In this document: piece by piece, positions 31,075-39,645 of the stretch | Position numbering within the stretch: position 1 is the stretch's first letter | Layout of the letters: each line of letters starts with the position of its first letter | Assembly: GCA_019120315.1 (NCBI GenBank) | Contig: DWVJ01000010.1 | Span: forward strand, 1-53,025 | Length of the DNA stretch: 53,025 nt | DNA from: Candidatus Ruminococcus avistercoris | GTDB taxonomy: Bacteria; Bacillota; Clostridia; Lachnospirales; Lachnospiraceae | Direction of reading: 5' to 3' | Program-made: the position numbers and the translations under genes | The notes under the pieces: generated by a model | Told to the model about the DNA's origin: nothing | The model's database searches: none | What the model saw: the letters and a program-made list of their open reading frames with translations, nothing else

Positions 31075-31947
31075 TTACAACATTTTTTTCTTTTTGAAAT
31101 AAATGATCTCCACAGTGATCAAAATGACGGCCAGAAGACACACCAGTGGGTAACTGTATTTCCAGTGCAGTTCCGGCATATAGGAAAAATTCATGCCGTA
31201 CCAGCCGGTAAGCAGCGTCAGAGGCAGAAACAAAGTGGTGATGACGGTGAGCAGACTCATGACCCGGTTCTGGCGGGCGTCGATCATCGACTGGTAAAGC
31301 TCCCGCATCTGCAGCGCGTATTCCCGCAGCAGCTTCACATAGTCCAGCAGCCGGTCCATGCGGCGGGAATACTTTTTCCAGAAATCCCGGTTCCGGATGA
31401 TATCTTTGTAAAGTTCTGTCTGCATCTGATCGCCGATTTCCAGCATCTGTTCATAGTAGGAATGAAAGTTGGACAGCCGTTTGCGGATTTTAATCAGGGA
31501 CTGGAAAAACTGTTCGGAATTCTGGTTTGCCATGTTGTTTTCCATCTTATCCAGCTTCCCCTCAATGCGCTGCAGATAGAACAGATCGTTTACGGACAGA
31601 TATTCCAGAAAGAATACGAGGCAGCTGTCGGGGGATTCGGCGTTTGATAAAAGAGGTTTCAGTTTTCTGTAATATTTTTTCATACGACCGCTGTCATCAA
31701 TCAAAGTAAGGGAATCCGCGGTCAGGTAAAAACCAAAAGTCAGGCGGGGATTTTTCTGGCTGCTTTTTCGGGGAACGCGGATGGTTCCCAGGATACAGTC
31801 TGCAAAAGTCTCCGCCTTGCAGTAACGAATGGAATCAAAGCCGCTTAGAATTTCCTGGTGATGATCGTAGGTTTTTTTTTCGGCGCGGAATTCTTCCGAT
31901 GTGATGATGCGGATAAAATCTGTGTGCTGTGGTGGCGTAGTCTGCAT
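31075..31947 (-). CDS. CorA-family magnesium/divalent cation transporter
   Basis: The 290-aa protein has a large cytoplasmic helical domain. Two C-terminal transmembrane helices carry the pore signature YGMNF between them (near residue 256). The ending KKKKML is a typical basic C-terminus. The GMN motif identifies CorA. It lies 50 bp upstream of the AIM24 gene on the same strand and may be in one unit with it. GGGAGGT precedes its ATG. Confidence 0.88.
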   Translation of the reverse strand: MQTTPPQHTDFIRIITSEEFRAEKKTYDHHQEILSGFDSIRYCKAETFADCILGTIRVPRKSSQKNPRLTFGFYLTADSLTLIDDSGRMKKYYRKLKPLLSNAESPDSCLVFFLEYLSVNDLFYLQRIEGKLDKMENNMANQNSEQFFQSLIKIRKRLSNFHSYYEQMLEIGDQMQTELYKDIIRNRDFWKKYSRRMDRLLDYVKLLREYALQMRELYQSMIDARQNRVMSLLTVITTLFLPLTLLTGWYGMNFSYMPELHWKYSYPLVCLLAVILITVEIIYFKKKKML

Positions 31948-32002
31948 TTTGCCGTACCTCCCTGCTGTTTTTATTCACATCATATCACATTTTCATTTCC
32001 TG

Positions 32003-32442
32003 TTAAATGACCACTGAAGAATTTCTGTATTGCGCCATTGTTTCTTTTAGACGTTTTACATAATATTTGTAATCTTCCAAAGAAGTATGTGGAGCTGCCT
32101 GATGATCCGTACACACAATGCATCCGCCTTGTTTGATTACTGGAGTCAGGCGTTTCAGTTCTTCCTCAAAAAAACCAGACTGGGAGTGACAATTTTAAAA
32201 ATGCTTTCCAATTGTTTCTAAGAAACATCTACCATAAATTGTGCAATGTCTTTGAGCATTTCCGGTTCATCATAATAAGCATATAGATGAGGTTCATTAT
32301 CCATTAAAAATCGAGGCATCCAGAAAAAACCGCTTAAGCGCAGGCGGACAGCATAATCACCGTTTCGGGTTCCTTCACGGTATTTGCCGTAGGCAGCTTC
32401 CTTGCTATAAACAGAAGAGCTGTTTCCTGTGAAATCTCGCTG
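32003..32442 (-). pseudogene. Decayed uroporphyrinogen-decarboxylase (URO-D) family gene
   Basis: No intact frame remains, but the minus strand holds two recognisable pieces. The upstream one reads SSSVYSKEAAYGKYREGTRN, then LRLSGFFWMPRFLMDNEPHL, and ends in a stop. The second reads LTPVIKQGGCIVCTDHQAAP, then HTSLEDYKYYVKRLKETM, and ends at TAA 32003-32005. These are the middle and C-terminal parts of URO-D-family methyltransferases, with an internal deletion and frameshift between them. The N-terminal part is gone. Confidence 0.7.
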
Positions 32443-32564
32443 CTAAATCAATGGGATCAAAAAGCATTGAGATTTCGAAACGACAGGATATCAAAAGATA
32501 TCCCAAAAGAAATGGGGTTACAGAAAAGAATGCAAAATACTAGTTTTATTTTGAGTTTTGCGGG
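32443..32564. other. AT-rich stretch between the URO-D remnant and the bio promoter
   Basis: No gene or repeat is recognisable. It joins the pseudogene to the biotin operon promoter and may contain the junction of an acquired segment. Confidence 0.4.
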
Positions 32565-32609
32565 TTAAGGTAGCCAAAAGCAGAGGTTAATGCTATACTT
32601 ATACCTTAA
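32565..32609 (+). promoter_or_regulatory. Promoter and candidate operator of the biotin operon
   Basis: TATACT (32594-32599) has an extended-10 TG at 32591-32592, and TAGCCA lies 17 bp upstream (32571-32576). The promoter is framed by an inverted repeat, TTAAGGTA at 32565-32572 and TACCTTAA at 32602-32609. This is probably a biotin-responsive operator, but it does not match the textbook BirA box. Confidence 0.5.
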
Positions 32610-32636
32610 AATAGATCATAAGCAGTAGGAGACGAT

Positions 32637-33191
32637 ATGCAGAAAAACAAAACCCAAAATTTAGTATTGTGCTCTCTTTTTGTCGCGCTGATCGCTGCAG
32701 GTGCATTTATCAAAATTCCTGTTCCGGTCGTGCCGTTTACGCTGCAGTTCTTATTTACGATGATGGCAGGGCTTTTGCTTGGAGGAAAACTTGGCGCGGT
32801 CTCTGTGGGGGCGTACATTCTGATAGGGCTTCTTGGACTTCCTGTATTTGCAGAAGGCGGCGGACCGGCGTATATCCTGAAGCCAAGCTTCGGATATATC
32901 ATCGGTTTCGCGGCGGCGTCCTATGTGACCGGTGTCATTGCCAATCGGGTTCCCAATCCAACCTATAGACGGCTGCTTGCGGCAAATTTCATTGGCCTTG
33001 GCATCGTTTATCTGTTCGGGATGGTCTATTACTATCTGATGAGCAATCTTTACCTGGGAAATCCGATCGGTTTATGGCCGCTGTTTTTGTATTGCTTTAT
33101 TCTGGCTGTACCGGGGGATATTTTGTTATGTGTTCTGGGGGCATTTCTTGGAAAAAGAATGATCCCGATGATGAGAAGCGGCAGAATGTGA
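32637..33191 (+). CDS. bioY: Biotin transporter BioY
   Basis: S component of a biotin ECF transporter, or a stand-alone facilitator. The 184-aa protein has about six transmembrane helices. The family signature PVPVVPFTLQFLFTMMAGLL and the later GLLGLPVFAEGGGPAYIL GY region are present. TAGGAG lies 6 nt upstream of ATG 32637. It is the first gene of the bio operon, so uptake and synthesis are coupled. Confidence 0.93.
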   Translation: MQKNKTQNLVLCSLFVALIAAGAFIKIPVPVVPFTLQFLFTMMAGLLLGGKLGAVSVGAYILIGLLGLPVFAEGGGPAYILKPSFGYIIGFAAASYVTGVIANRVPNPTYRRLLAANFIGLGIVYLFGMVYYYLMSNLYLGNPIGLWPLFLYCFILAVPGDILLCVLGAFLGKRMIPMMRSGRM

Positions 33192-33201
33192 GGATTTGAA
33201 A

Positions 33202-34170
33202 ATGAATTTAAAGGAATTAACAGACAAAGTTTTGAATGGACGGCAAATCACGAAGGAGGAAGCATTGTTTTTATACGGGCAGCCTCTCTTGGAACTTTGC
33301 GGGAGCGCCGATGAGATCCGCAGGCGCTTTTGTGCCAATCGATTCGATATTTGCACGATTATCAATGCCAAGAGCGGAAGTTGTTCTGAAAACTGCAGGT
33401 TTTGCGCACAGTCGGCTTACAACCATACCTGTGCCGCCTCCTATCCGCTGCTTTCAAAAGAAGAAATTGTATCACAGGCAAGGATCGATCACGAGCAGGG
33501 CGTCCTGCGTTATTCCATCGTGACGTCGGGGAAACGCTTGTCTGATGAGGAAGTGGATGCGATGTGCGAGACTGTCCGGGAAATCAAAGAAAAAGTCGGG
33601 ATCTTGGTCTGCGTTTCTTTCGGTTTGCTTAAGGAACAGCAGTTTCGTAAATTGAAAGAAGCCGGTGTGACAAGGGTACATAATAATCTGGAAACATCCC
33701 GCAGGAATTTTCCCAATATCTGCACCACCCACAGGTTCGATGACAAAGTACAGGCCATTCGGGCGGCTCAGTCCGCCGGTCTTTCCGTCTGCAGCGGCGG
33801 TATCATGGGGCTTGGCGAAACGACGGAGGATCGGATCGACATGGCGCTTACCCTGCGGGAGCTTGGCATTCTCAGTGTGCCGGTGAATATGTTGAATCCG
33901 ATCCCCGGCACGCCCCTTGAAAACAACGAGAGATTGACGAAAGAAGAGATGCAAAGGATCGTTGCCGTCTACCGCTTTATCCTGCCGAAGGCTTCCATCC
34001 GTCTTGCGGGCGGACGGGGGCTGTTGCCGGATAAAGGAAAAAGCTGTTTTACTTCAGGGGCGAACGCGGCGATTTCGGGCGATATGCTGACAACCGCAGG
34101 CATTACGACAAAAACGGATATGGCGTTATTAAAAGAACTGGGATATGAGGTGAAAATCTGCAATGAGTAA
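33202..34170 (+). CDS. bioB: Biotin synthase BioB
   Basis: Radical SAM enzyme that inserts sulfur into dethiobiotin. The 322-aa protein has the SAM cluster at Cys61, 65 and 68 (SGSCSENCRFCAQS). NNLETSRRNFP and the later RLAGGRG hold ligands of the second cluster. ATG at 33202 has GTGAGGA 7 nt upstream, preferred over a TTG two codons earlier. It overlaps bioD by 8 bp. Confidence 0.95.
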   Translation: MNLKELTDKVLNGRQITKEEALFLYGQPLLELCGSADEIRRRFCANRFDICTIINAKSGSCSENCRFCAQSAYNHTCAASYPLLSKEEIVSQARIDHEQGVLRYSIVTSGKRLSDEEVDAMCETVREIKEKVGILVCVSFGLLKEQQFRKLKEAGVTRVHNNLETSRRNFPNICTTHRFDDKVQAIRAAQSAGLSVCSGGIMGLGETTEDRIDMALTLRELGILSVPVNMLNPIPGTPLENNERLTKEEMQRIVAVYRFILPKASIRLAGGRGLLPDKGKSCFTSGANAAISGDMLTTAGITTKTDMALLKELGYEVKICNE

Positions 34171-34867
34171 GAATTTATTTATTACCGGAACGGGAACGGA
34201 TGTCGGCAAGACCTATGTGGCGGGGCTGATCGTCAAAAAGCTGCGGGCGGGCAAAGCGTCCGCAGCCTATTATAAGGCGGCGATGAGCGGAAACGAACGG
34301 CGGACAGACGGCACTCTGATCCCCGGCGACGCCTTGCAGGTGAAAACGATGTCCGGGATAGAACAGCCTCTCGAAGAGATGTGTCCGTACATTTATGAGA
34401 ATGCGGTCTCTCCCCATCTGGCGGCAAAACTTGAGGGAAACCCTATAGAAATGGAATGTGTGCTGGAAAATTTTGACCGTGTGTGCGGCAAATACGATTA
34501 TGTCACAGTGGAAGGATCGGGCGGGATCTTGTGTCCCCTTCGCTTTGACGAAAAGAAGATCCAGCTGGAGGATTTCATCAAGGCCCGCGGTCTGGCTTGC
34601 CTGATGATCGCTGACGCTGGGCTTGGCGCCATCAACGCGGCGGTACTGACGGCTGAATATATGAAAGCTCGTAAAATATCTGTGAAAGGTATTATTCTGA
34701 ATCACTATGAGCCGGGCAATCCAATGCACGAAGATAACCGGCTGATGTGCGAAGCCATGACCGGTTTGCCTGTAGCCGCCTGTGTCAAAGACGGCGATAC
34801 GGATCTGGATATTCCCTTGGAACTGCTGGAAGGATTTTATGAAGAAAACGGAGGCGGCAGAAAATGA
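34163..34867 (+). CDS. bioD: Dethiobiotin synthetase BioD
   Basis: Carboxylates 7,8-diaminopelargonate and closes the ureido ring with ATP. The 234-aa protein begins with the P-loop ITGTGTDVGKTYV. VEGSGGILCPL lies near residue 114. Translational overlap with bioB and bioA (ATGA) indicates tight coupling. Confidence 0.94.
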   Translation: MSKNLFITGTGTDVGKTYVAGLIVKKLRAGKASAAYYKAAMSGNERRTDGTLIPGDALQVKTMSGIEQPLEEMCPYIYENAVSPHLAAKLEGNPIEMECVLENFDRVCGKYDYVTVEGSGGILCPLRFDEKKIQLEDFIKARGLACLMIADAGLGAINAAVLTAEYMKARKISVKGIILNHYEPGNPMHEDNRLMCEAMTGLPVAACVKDGDTDLDIPLELLEGFYEENGGGRK

Positions 34868-36069
34868 TTTGGTATCCATATGAGCAGATGAAAACGATGA
34901 AAACGCCCTATAAGATTGTCGATGCCAAAGGGGTCTATCTGTATACGGAGGAGCAGAAACTGATTGATTCTGTGTCCTCTTGGTGGAGTGTGATCCACGG
35001 CTATAAACATCCAAAACTTGATCAGGCGATTGCGGCGCAGCTGAAGAAGTTTGCCCATGTGATGCTGGGCGGTTTGACCCATGATCCAGTGGAAAAGTTA
35101 TCCCAAAAACTCCAAAGCTGGCTGCCCGGGGATCTGGATTACTGCTTTTTCTCGGATTCCGGCAGCGTTGCGGTAGAGGTCGCCCTTAAAATGGCGCTGC
35201 AATACTACATGAACCGGGGAGAGGACCGGCGCACTATGGTACTGGCGCTGGAGCACGCCTATCACGGCGATACGTTCAAGACCATGGAAGTGGGGGACGA
35301 TGAAGACTATCACTTTGTTTTGAAGGCGTATGGGAAAAGCAGTCATGTCCTGCACATTCCCACGAAGATCAACGCCCTCGAACAGGCCTTTGCAAAATAC
35401 CATGACCGCCTGAACTGCTTTATCGTGGAACCGCTGCTGCAGGGCGCGGGAGGTATGAGGATGTACGATATTTCCTTTTTGGAACGCGCGCGCAAGCTTT
35501 GCGATCAATATGGCGTACTCCTGGTTTTCGATGAAGTCGCCACAGGATTCGGGCGTACCGGAAACCGCTTTGCGGCGGATCTGGTTCTGCCGGATATCCT
35601 CGTCCTTGGCAAGGCTTTGACCGGCGGCTATATCGGTCATGCCGTCACAGTGGCAAACCGAAAGGTCTATGAAGGCTTTTACGATGACGACCCCTTTCAT
35701 GCGCTGATGCACGGCCCCACCTTTATGGGCAATGCCCTGGCCTGCAGCGTGGCATTGAAATCCATCGAACTGTTTGAAGAACAGGATTATATGTCCAAAA
35801 TCCGCAGGATCGAAGAGATCACCCGTCGTGAGATGGAGGGATTCTTCGACCCGCGTATCAAGGCAATCCGGATCATGGGCGGCTGTGTATGCATCGAGGT
35901 ATACGATGCGGATACCATCAAGGGATATCAGCAATTCGCCTATGAGCGGGGCGTGTTCAGCCGTCCGTTTTTAAATTACCTGTATGCGATGGTTCCTTAT
36001 ATCATCAAGGAGGATGAATTGGTCAAAGTTCTGCAGACGATGCAGGAGTGGTTCTTAAAAACACGCTGA
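34864..36069 (+). CDS. bioA: Adenosylmethionine-8-amino-7-oxononanoate aminotransferase BioA
   Basis: PLP enzyme converting KAPA to DAPA with SAM as amino donor. The 401-aa protein is slightly shorter than the Escherichia coli enzyme. It shows SSWWSVIHGY at the substrate pocket, DSGSVAVEVALKMA, DEVATGFGRTG and the PLP Lys in VLGKALTGGYIG. It is the last gene of bioYBDA. No bioF, bioW, bioC or bioH is in the window, so KAPA must come from elsewhere in the genome or from the medium. Confidence 0.94.
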   Translation: MIWYPYEQMKTMKTPYKIVDAKGVYLYTEEQKLIDSVSSWWSVIHGYKHPKLDQAIAAQLKKFAHVMLGGLTHDPVEKLSQKLQSWLPGDLDYCFFSDSGSVAVEVALKMALQYYMNRGEDRRTMVLALEHAYHGDTFKTMEVGDDEDYHFVLKAYGKSSHVLHIPTKINALEQAFAKYHDRLNCFIVEPLLQGAGGMRMYDISFLERARKLCDQYGVLLVFDEVATGFGRTGNRFAADLVLPDILVLGKALTGGYIGHAVTVANRKVYEGFYDDDPFHALMHGPTFMGNALACSVALKSIELFEEQDYMSKIRRIEEITRREMEGFFDPRIKAIRIMGGCVCIEVYDADTIKGYQQFAYERGVFSRPFLNYLYAMVPYIIKEDELVKVLQTMQEWFLKTR

Positions 36070-36095
36070 AATATTTCGGAGAAATTTTGCGCTTT

Positions 36096-36965
36096 TTAAA
36101 CAGGATCTTTCCGGAACATGCCGGGTGTGACGCCCACCTGTCTGCGGAAACTGTGGATAAAGTTTTCCTCGCTGTTATACCCTGTGGCGTAGGCGATTTC
36201 ACTCACCGACTGCCGGGTGGAGGTGAGAAGGTATTTTGCCCGGTCGATACGGCGCAGGATGATGTATTCATAGGGCGAGTAGCCGGTGCGGGCCTTGAAC
36301 TCCCGGGAAAAGTGGGAAGGGCTTAATCCCACTGCAGCAGCCACATCCTGAACGGTAAGGGGCTCGTACAGATGACGGTGCATGTAACGGATAGACTGCG
36401 CGATGCGGTCGCTTCCGTCCGGGGATGCGGCCCGTTCATCCAGCAGCAGAAGGCAGAGCAGCCGGTGGATGAGCTGAGAGCAGACGGATTCACTGAGACG
36501 TTCCTGCGCAGCGCAGCTGCTGATCAGACGGTCAAGCAGGAAGGCGGCCTGGGTAAGCTCATGGGGAGTAAATGCCTGGCGTCCGCTTCGCGCCAGGAGA
36601 ATACGCCGGTAAAATTCCTGCGTATTCAGGCCGTTGAATAAAAGCCAGGTAAACTCCATTCGTTCACGGGCATGATAGCGATAGGGCCTGCGGCAGTCAA
36701 AGAGCACCACCTGTCCGGCGCAGGCGGTTAAAGGCAGACCGTTTAATTCCAGCTCCATGGAGCCGGACTGGAGCAGGAACAGCATAATATTCTGGTTATG
36801 ATCGCCCTGGCGGGCGATTTCAGACTGGTGACTGAAAGAGTACTCACTGCTGCAGAAGTAATGGCCGCAGCGCGTGGGGTAATAAAACAGTTCCCGGGCC
36901 AGGGAAGACGGTGTGAAAAAGTATCGTTCTGAGGTCTGGTGCACCCCTTTTTCCGGTATCAGCAT
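36096..36965 (-). CDS. AraC family transcriptional regulator
   Basis: The 289-aa protein has an N-terminal cupin sensor half. The C-terminal double helix-turn-helix includes VQDVAAAVGLSPSHFSREFK and VSEIAYATGYNSEENFIHSF. It is divergent from the TIM-barrel epimerase gene, with 185 bp between them, and probably regulates it. ATG at 36965 is 10 nt after AGGAGG. An ATG three codons earlier is only 1 nt from that site. Confidence 0.85.
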   Translation of the reverse strand: MLIPEKGVHQTSERYFFTPSSLARELFYYPTRCGHYFCSSEYSFSHQSEIARQGDHNQNIMLFLLQSGSMELELNGLPLTACAGQVVLFDCRRPYRYHARERMEFTWLLFNGLNTQEFYRRILLARSGRQAFTPHELTQAAFLLDRLISSCAAQERLSESVCSQLIHRLLCLLLLDERAASPDGSDRIAQSIRYMHRHLYEPLTVQDVAAAVGLSPSHFSREFKARTGYSPYEYIILRRIDRAKYLLTSTRQSVSEIAYATGYNSEENFIHSFRRQVGVTPGMFRKDPV

Positions 36966-37060
36966 AGATGACATTCCTCCTTTTTTTCATGGTAGCAGAC
37001 CTGATGAAAACGCGCAACAGGAAACAGCAGGATTTCGCAGTTTTTTAGCGCTTTGTATCA

Positions 37061-37089
37061 TTGGCAGACAGGTAAAATGGGAGTATAAT
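37061..37089 (+). promoter_or_regulatory. Promoter of the epimerase gene
   Basis: TTGGCA (37061-37066) and TATAAT (37084-37089) have a 17-bp spacer, close to consensus. AraC control would therefore be modulation rather than strict activation. Confidence 0.75.
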
Positions 37090-37150
37090 CAATATCATCA
37101 AAGAGGAAACATCTCTCACGGAATATCAGTTAAAGGAGGTAGCAAATCAT

Positions 37151-38065
37151 ATGAAAATTGCGTTTGACGTTGACGTGCTCGCCAAGCAGATGTCGATTAA
37201 CGACTATGTACACAAAGTAGCCGACTGGGGCTATAAGTACATTGAACAGTCTCCCCATCCGCGTATCAATCCTTTTTATAAGCATCCTCTGTTTTCCGAG
37301 GAGTGCCAGGCCGAATACAAACAGGCTCTTAAGGAGACCGGCGTGGAAATCTCTTCCTTCATCGTCGTATACCGCTGGTCCGGTCCGACGGAAGAGCAGC
37401 GCCAGCATGCGGTGGCGAATTGGAAACGGATCATTGAGATTGCCGTTGATATGGGAGTGCCGGTTATCAACACCGAGTTCTCCGGCGATCCCAACCAGCA
37501 GGAAATCTGCAACGGAATGTTCTACAAATCCATGGAAGAACTGCTGCCGATCATCGAGCGGGAAGGATTGCGTGTGGAACTGCAGTCCCATCCTTATGAT
37601 TTTGTGGAACTCAATGACGAAGCATGTGACATAGTCAAATCCTTCCGTTCCAAAAACCTGGGATACGTATACTCCGCGTCCCATGGATTTTTCTACGACC
37701 AGGGCAAGGGCGATGTGCGCCATATGCTGAAATATGCCGGCAACGAACTGACCCACGTGCTGTTGGCCGACACCTGGAATCAGACCAAAGACTGTCGGTA
37801 TATCCTGAATCCGCCATGGCTGAACAGCCGCGGCCGTGCAGACGTTACCATTCATCAGCATACGGCCATGGGCGAAGGAGAAGTGGACTTCGACGGCATC
37901 TTTGAAACGCTGCGGGAGATGGATTTTGCCAATAAGCAGCTGAAACCGGATGCGCCCAAGGTCGGCGGCGACAATATTATCTGTGTATCCTACTTCGGAT
38001 TCCCGGAGAAGATGGACAAGCAGGCGCCGGAAGCTTTGGAGAGAATCAAAAAAGAACTGCTGTAA
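37151..38065 (+). CDS. Sugar phosphate isomerase/epimerase (xylose-isomerase-like TIM barrel)
   Basis: The 304-aa protein is of the AP-endonuclease-2/xylose-isomerase-like TIM-barrel superfamily. Candidate metal ligands lie at the barrel's C-terminal edge: NTEFSG, VELQSHPYDF, TWNQTKD and HQHTAMGEGEVDF. The last His/Glu cluster is typical of epimerases and of IolE/IolI-like enzymes. No kinase or transporter accompanies it, so it may act on a free sugar, inositol derivative or glycoside intermediate. AAAGGAGG lies upstream of ATG 37151. Its substrate cannot be told from sequence. Confidence 0.75.
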   Translation: MKIAFDVDVLAKQMSINDYVHKVADWGYKYIEQSPHPRINPFYKHPLFSEECQAEYKQALKETGVEISSFIVVYRWSGPTEEQRQHAVANWKRIIEIAVDMGVPVINTEFSGDPNQQEICNGMFYKSMEELLPIIEREGLRVELQSHPYDFVELNDEACDIVKSFRSKNLGYVYSASHGFFYDQGKGDVRHMLKYAGNELTHVLLADTWNQTKDCRYILNPPWLNSRGRADVTIHQHTAMGEGEVDFDGIFETLREMDFANKQLKPDAPKVGGDNIICVSYFGFPEKMDKQAPEALERIKKELL

Positions 38066-38079
38066 TTTTGCATTTTAAG

Positions 38080-38122
38080 CCGCGCGGCGGATACCGTACC
38101 GTATCTGCCGCGCGGTATTTTT
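38080..38122 (+). terminator. Terminator after the epimerase gene
   Basis: A 15-bp GC-rich stem (38080-38094 with 38101-38115, one G-U pair) is followed by TATTTTTT. Confidence 0.9.
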
Positions 38123-38140
38123 TATGAATTTCATAATCAA

Positions 38141-38169
38141 TTGAAAATCTCCATCGGGTATGGTAAAAT
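38141..38169 (+). promoter_or_regulatory. Promoter of pyrE
   Basis: TTGAAA (38141-38146) and TAAAAT (38164-38169) are 17 bp apart, with an extended-10 TG. Confidence 0.7.
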
Positions 38170-38221
38170 TGTAAAGAATTTAATGATCTGGAAAAGACAG
38201 GCAGTATGGAGGTTTTAAAAT

Positions 38222-38902
38222 ATGGAACAGTACAAGCAGGAATTTATCGAGTTCATGGTAGACTGCGATGCGCTCAAATTTGGGGAATTTACGTTAAAAA
38301 GCGGCCGTAAATCTCCATTTTTCATGAATGCGGGAGCTTACGTGACAGGTTCTCAGCTGAAAAAACTGGGAGAATACTATGCCCGGGCGATTCATGACAG
38401 GTACGGAGACGATTTTGACGTTCTGTTTGGGCCGGCCTACAAAGGGATCCCCCTGGGAGTGGTGACGGCTGTGGCTTACAGTGAACTGTACGGCAAAGAA
38501 GTGCGTTACTGTTCGGACCGGAAAGAAGAAAAGGATCACGGTGCGGATAAAGGCAGCTTCCTTGGCAGCAGTTTAAAAGACGGCGACCGGGTAATTATGA
38601 TTGAAGATGTGACCACATCGGGGAAATCCATGGAGGAGACGGTGCCGAAGGTGAGAGGCGCGGCGGATGTGACCATTGTCGGCCTGATGGTTTCTCTTAA
38701 CAGGATGGAAGTGGGAAAAGACGGCAAAAAGTGCGCCCTGGACGAGGTAAAAGAACTATACGGATTTGATACGGCTGCCATTGTGACCATGGAAGAGGTG
38801 GTGGAGCATCTCTATCGCCATGAATATAAAGGAAGAATTATTATTGACGATGCATTAAAAGAGGCCATCGACGCATATTATGAGCAGTATGGAGCCAGGT
38901 AA
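38222..38902 (+). CDS. pyrE: Orotate phosphoribosyltransferase PyrE
   Basis: Makes OMP from orotate and PRPP, the step between PyrD and PyrF encoded 10 kb upstream. The 226-aa protein has the PRPP loop VIMIEDVTTSGKSMEET near residue 120 and FGPAYKGIPLG. TGGAGG precedes ATG 38222. It has its own promoter, so UMP synthesis is split over two loci in this window. Confidence 0.94.
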   Translation: MEQYKQEFIEFMVDCDALKFGEFTLKSGRKSPFFMNAGAYVTGSQLKKLGEYYARAIHDRYGDDFDVLFGPAYKGIPLGVVTAVAYSELYGKEVRYCSDRKEEKDHGADKGSFLGSSLKDGDRVIMIEDVTTSGKSMEETVPKVRGAADVTIVGLMVSLNRMEVGKDGKKCALDEVKELYGFDTAAIVTMEEVVEHLYRHEYKGRIIIDDALKEAIDAYYEQYGAR

Positions 38903-38923
38903 TCATTGTGAGGAGAGATGGGA

Positions 38924-39076
38924 ATGAACGAGAGAACGTATAAAATTATGTCCCACGCCGGCAGCGGCGGCATCGCTCTGGGAATCATCGTGCTGGTGAC
39001 GGGGATTGCAGCCGGCGTGCTGATGATCGTCAGCGGCGCGCAGCTTCTGAAAGAAAAGTATAAAGTAACGATATAG
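38924..39076 (+). CDS. 50-residue single-pass membrane protein
   Basis: A short gene with AGGAG 8 nt upstream of ATG 38924. It encodes about 14 polar residues, then one glycine- and valine-rich transmembrane helix (GGIALGIIVLVTGIAAGVLM) and a lysine-rich end. It follows pyrE by 21 bp and is probably cotranscribed. I recall similar small proteins in Lachnospiraceae genomes, but no function is known. Confidence 0.65.
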   Translation: MNERTYKIMSHAGSGGIALGIIVLVTGIAAGVLMIVSGAQLLKEKYKVTI

Positions 39077-39085
39077 AAAAAGGAG

Positions 39086-39110
39086 ACTGTCTCAATCTGA
39101 TTGAGGCAGT
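39086..39110 (+). terminator. Hairpin with weak U tract
   Basis: ACTGTCTCAAT pairs over 11 bp with ATTGAGGCAGT around a 3-nt loop. The T run behind it is interrupted (TTCATG), so termination may be partial. Confidence 0.45.
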
Positions 39111-39150
39111 TTCATGTGTGTATGAGAAAAGCAGAGAGGAAAGGAAAAAG

Positions 39151-39645
39151 GTGAAAGCGGAAACGAAAAAACGCATTCGGATCATGAGCTGGATTCTGTT
39201 CATCCTGTATCTGCTCCTGCTGATCTATTTTCTCTTTTTTTCCGAGTGGTATGGAAGGAAAAACTGGGTGGAAGAGGATTACCGGTATAATCTGATTCTC
39301 TTCAAAGAGATGAAGAGGTTTTGGATATATCGGGAACAGCTGGGGATGAAAGCGGTGTTGTTGAATCTGGCAGGGAATGTGATTGGTTTTCTGCCCTTCG
39401 GATTCATATTGCCGATTATATGCAGAAAAACACGGCATTTCTGGCTGACCGGACTGCTGGGGTTTTCCGTGAGTCTGTTTGCGGAATGTCTTCAGCTGGT
39501 ATGGAAGGTGGGCAGTTTTGATGTGGACGATCTGTTTTTGAATACGGCGGGAGCATTGATTGGTTATCTGCTGTTTGCAATTTGTGACGGAATAAGGAGA
39601 TGGTATTATGAAAAAAAGATATCGATATCGTCTGCCTCTGAGTGA
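39151..39645 (+). CDS. VanZ family membrane protein
   Basis: The protein is about 164 aa with four transmembrane helices. The VanZ signatures are NLAGNVIGFLPFGFILPI and SLFAECLQLVWKVGSFDVDD followed by NTAGALIGY. VanZ proteins confer low-level teicoplanin tolerance in enterococci. In most Firmicutes their role is unknown. GTG at 39151 has AGGAAAGG 6 nt upstream. An in-frame GTG at 39118 has no site. Its end overlaps the DUF6142 gene. Confidence 0.8.
   Translation: MKAETKKRIRIMSWILFILYLLLLIYFLFFSEWYGRKNWVEEDYRYNLILFKEMKRFWIYREQLGMKAVLLNLAGNVIGFLPFGFILPIICRKTRHFWLTGLLGFSVSLFAECLQLVWKVGSFDVDDLFLNTAGALIGYLLFAICDGIRRWYYEKKISISSASE

Noticed and set aside
32565-32609. Classical BirA operator
   Set aside because: Arm sequence and spacing differ from the GTTAAC-type box, so it is kept only as an unassigned inverted repeat.
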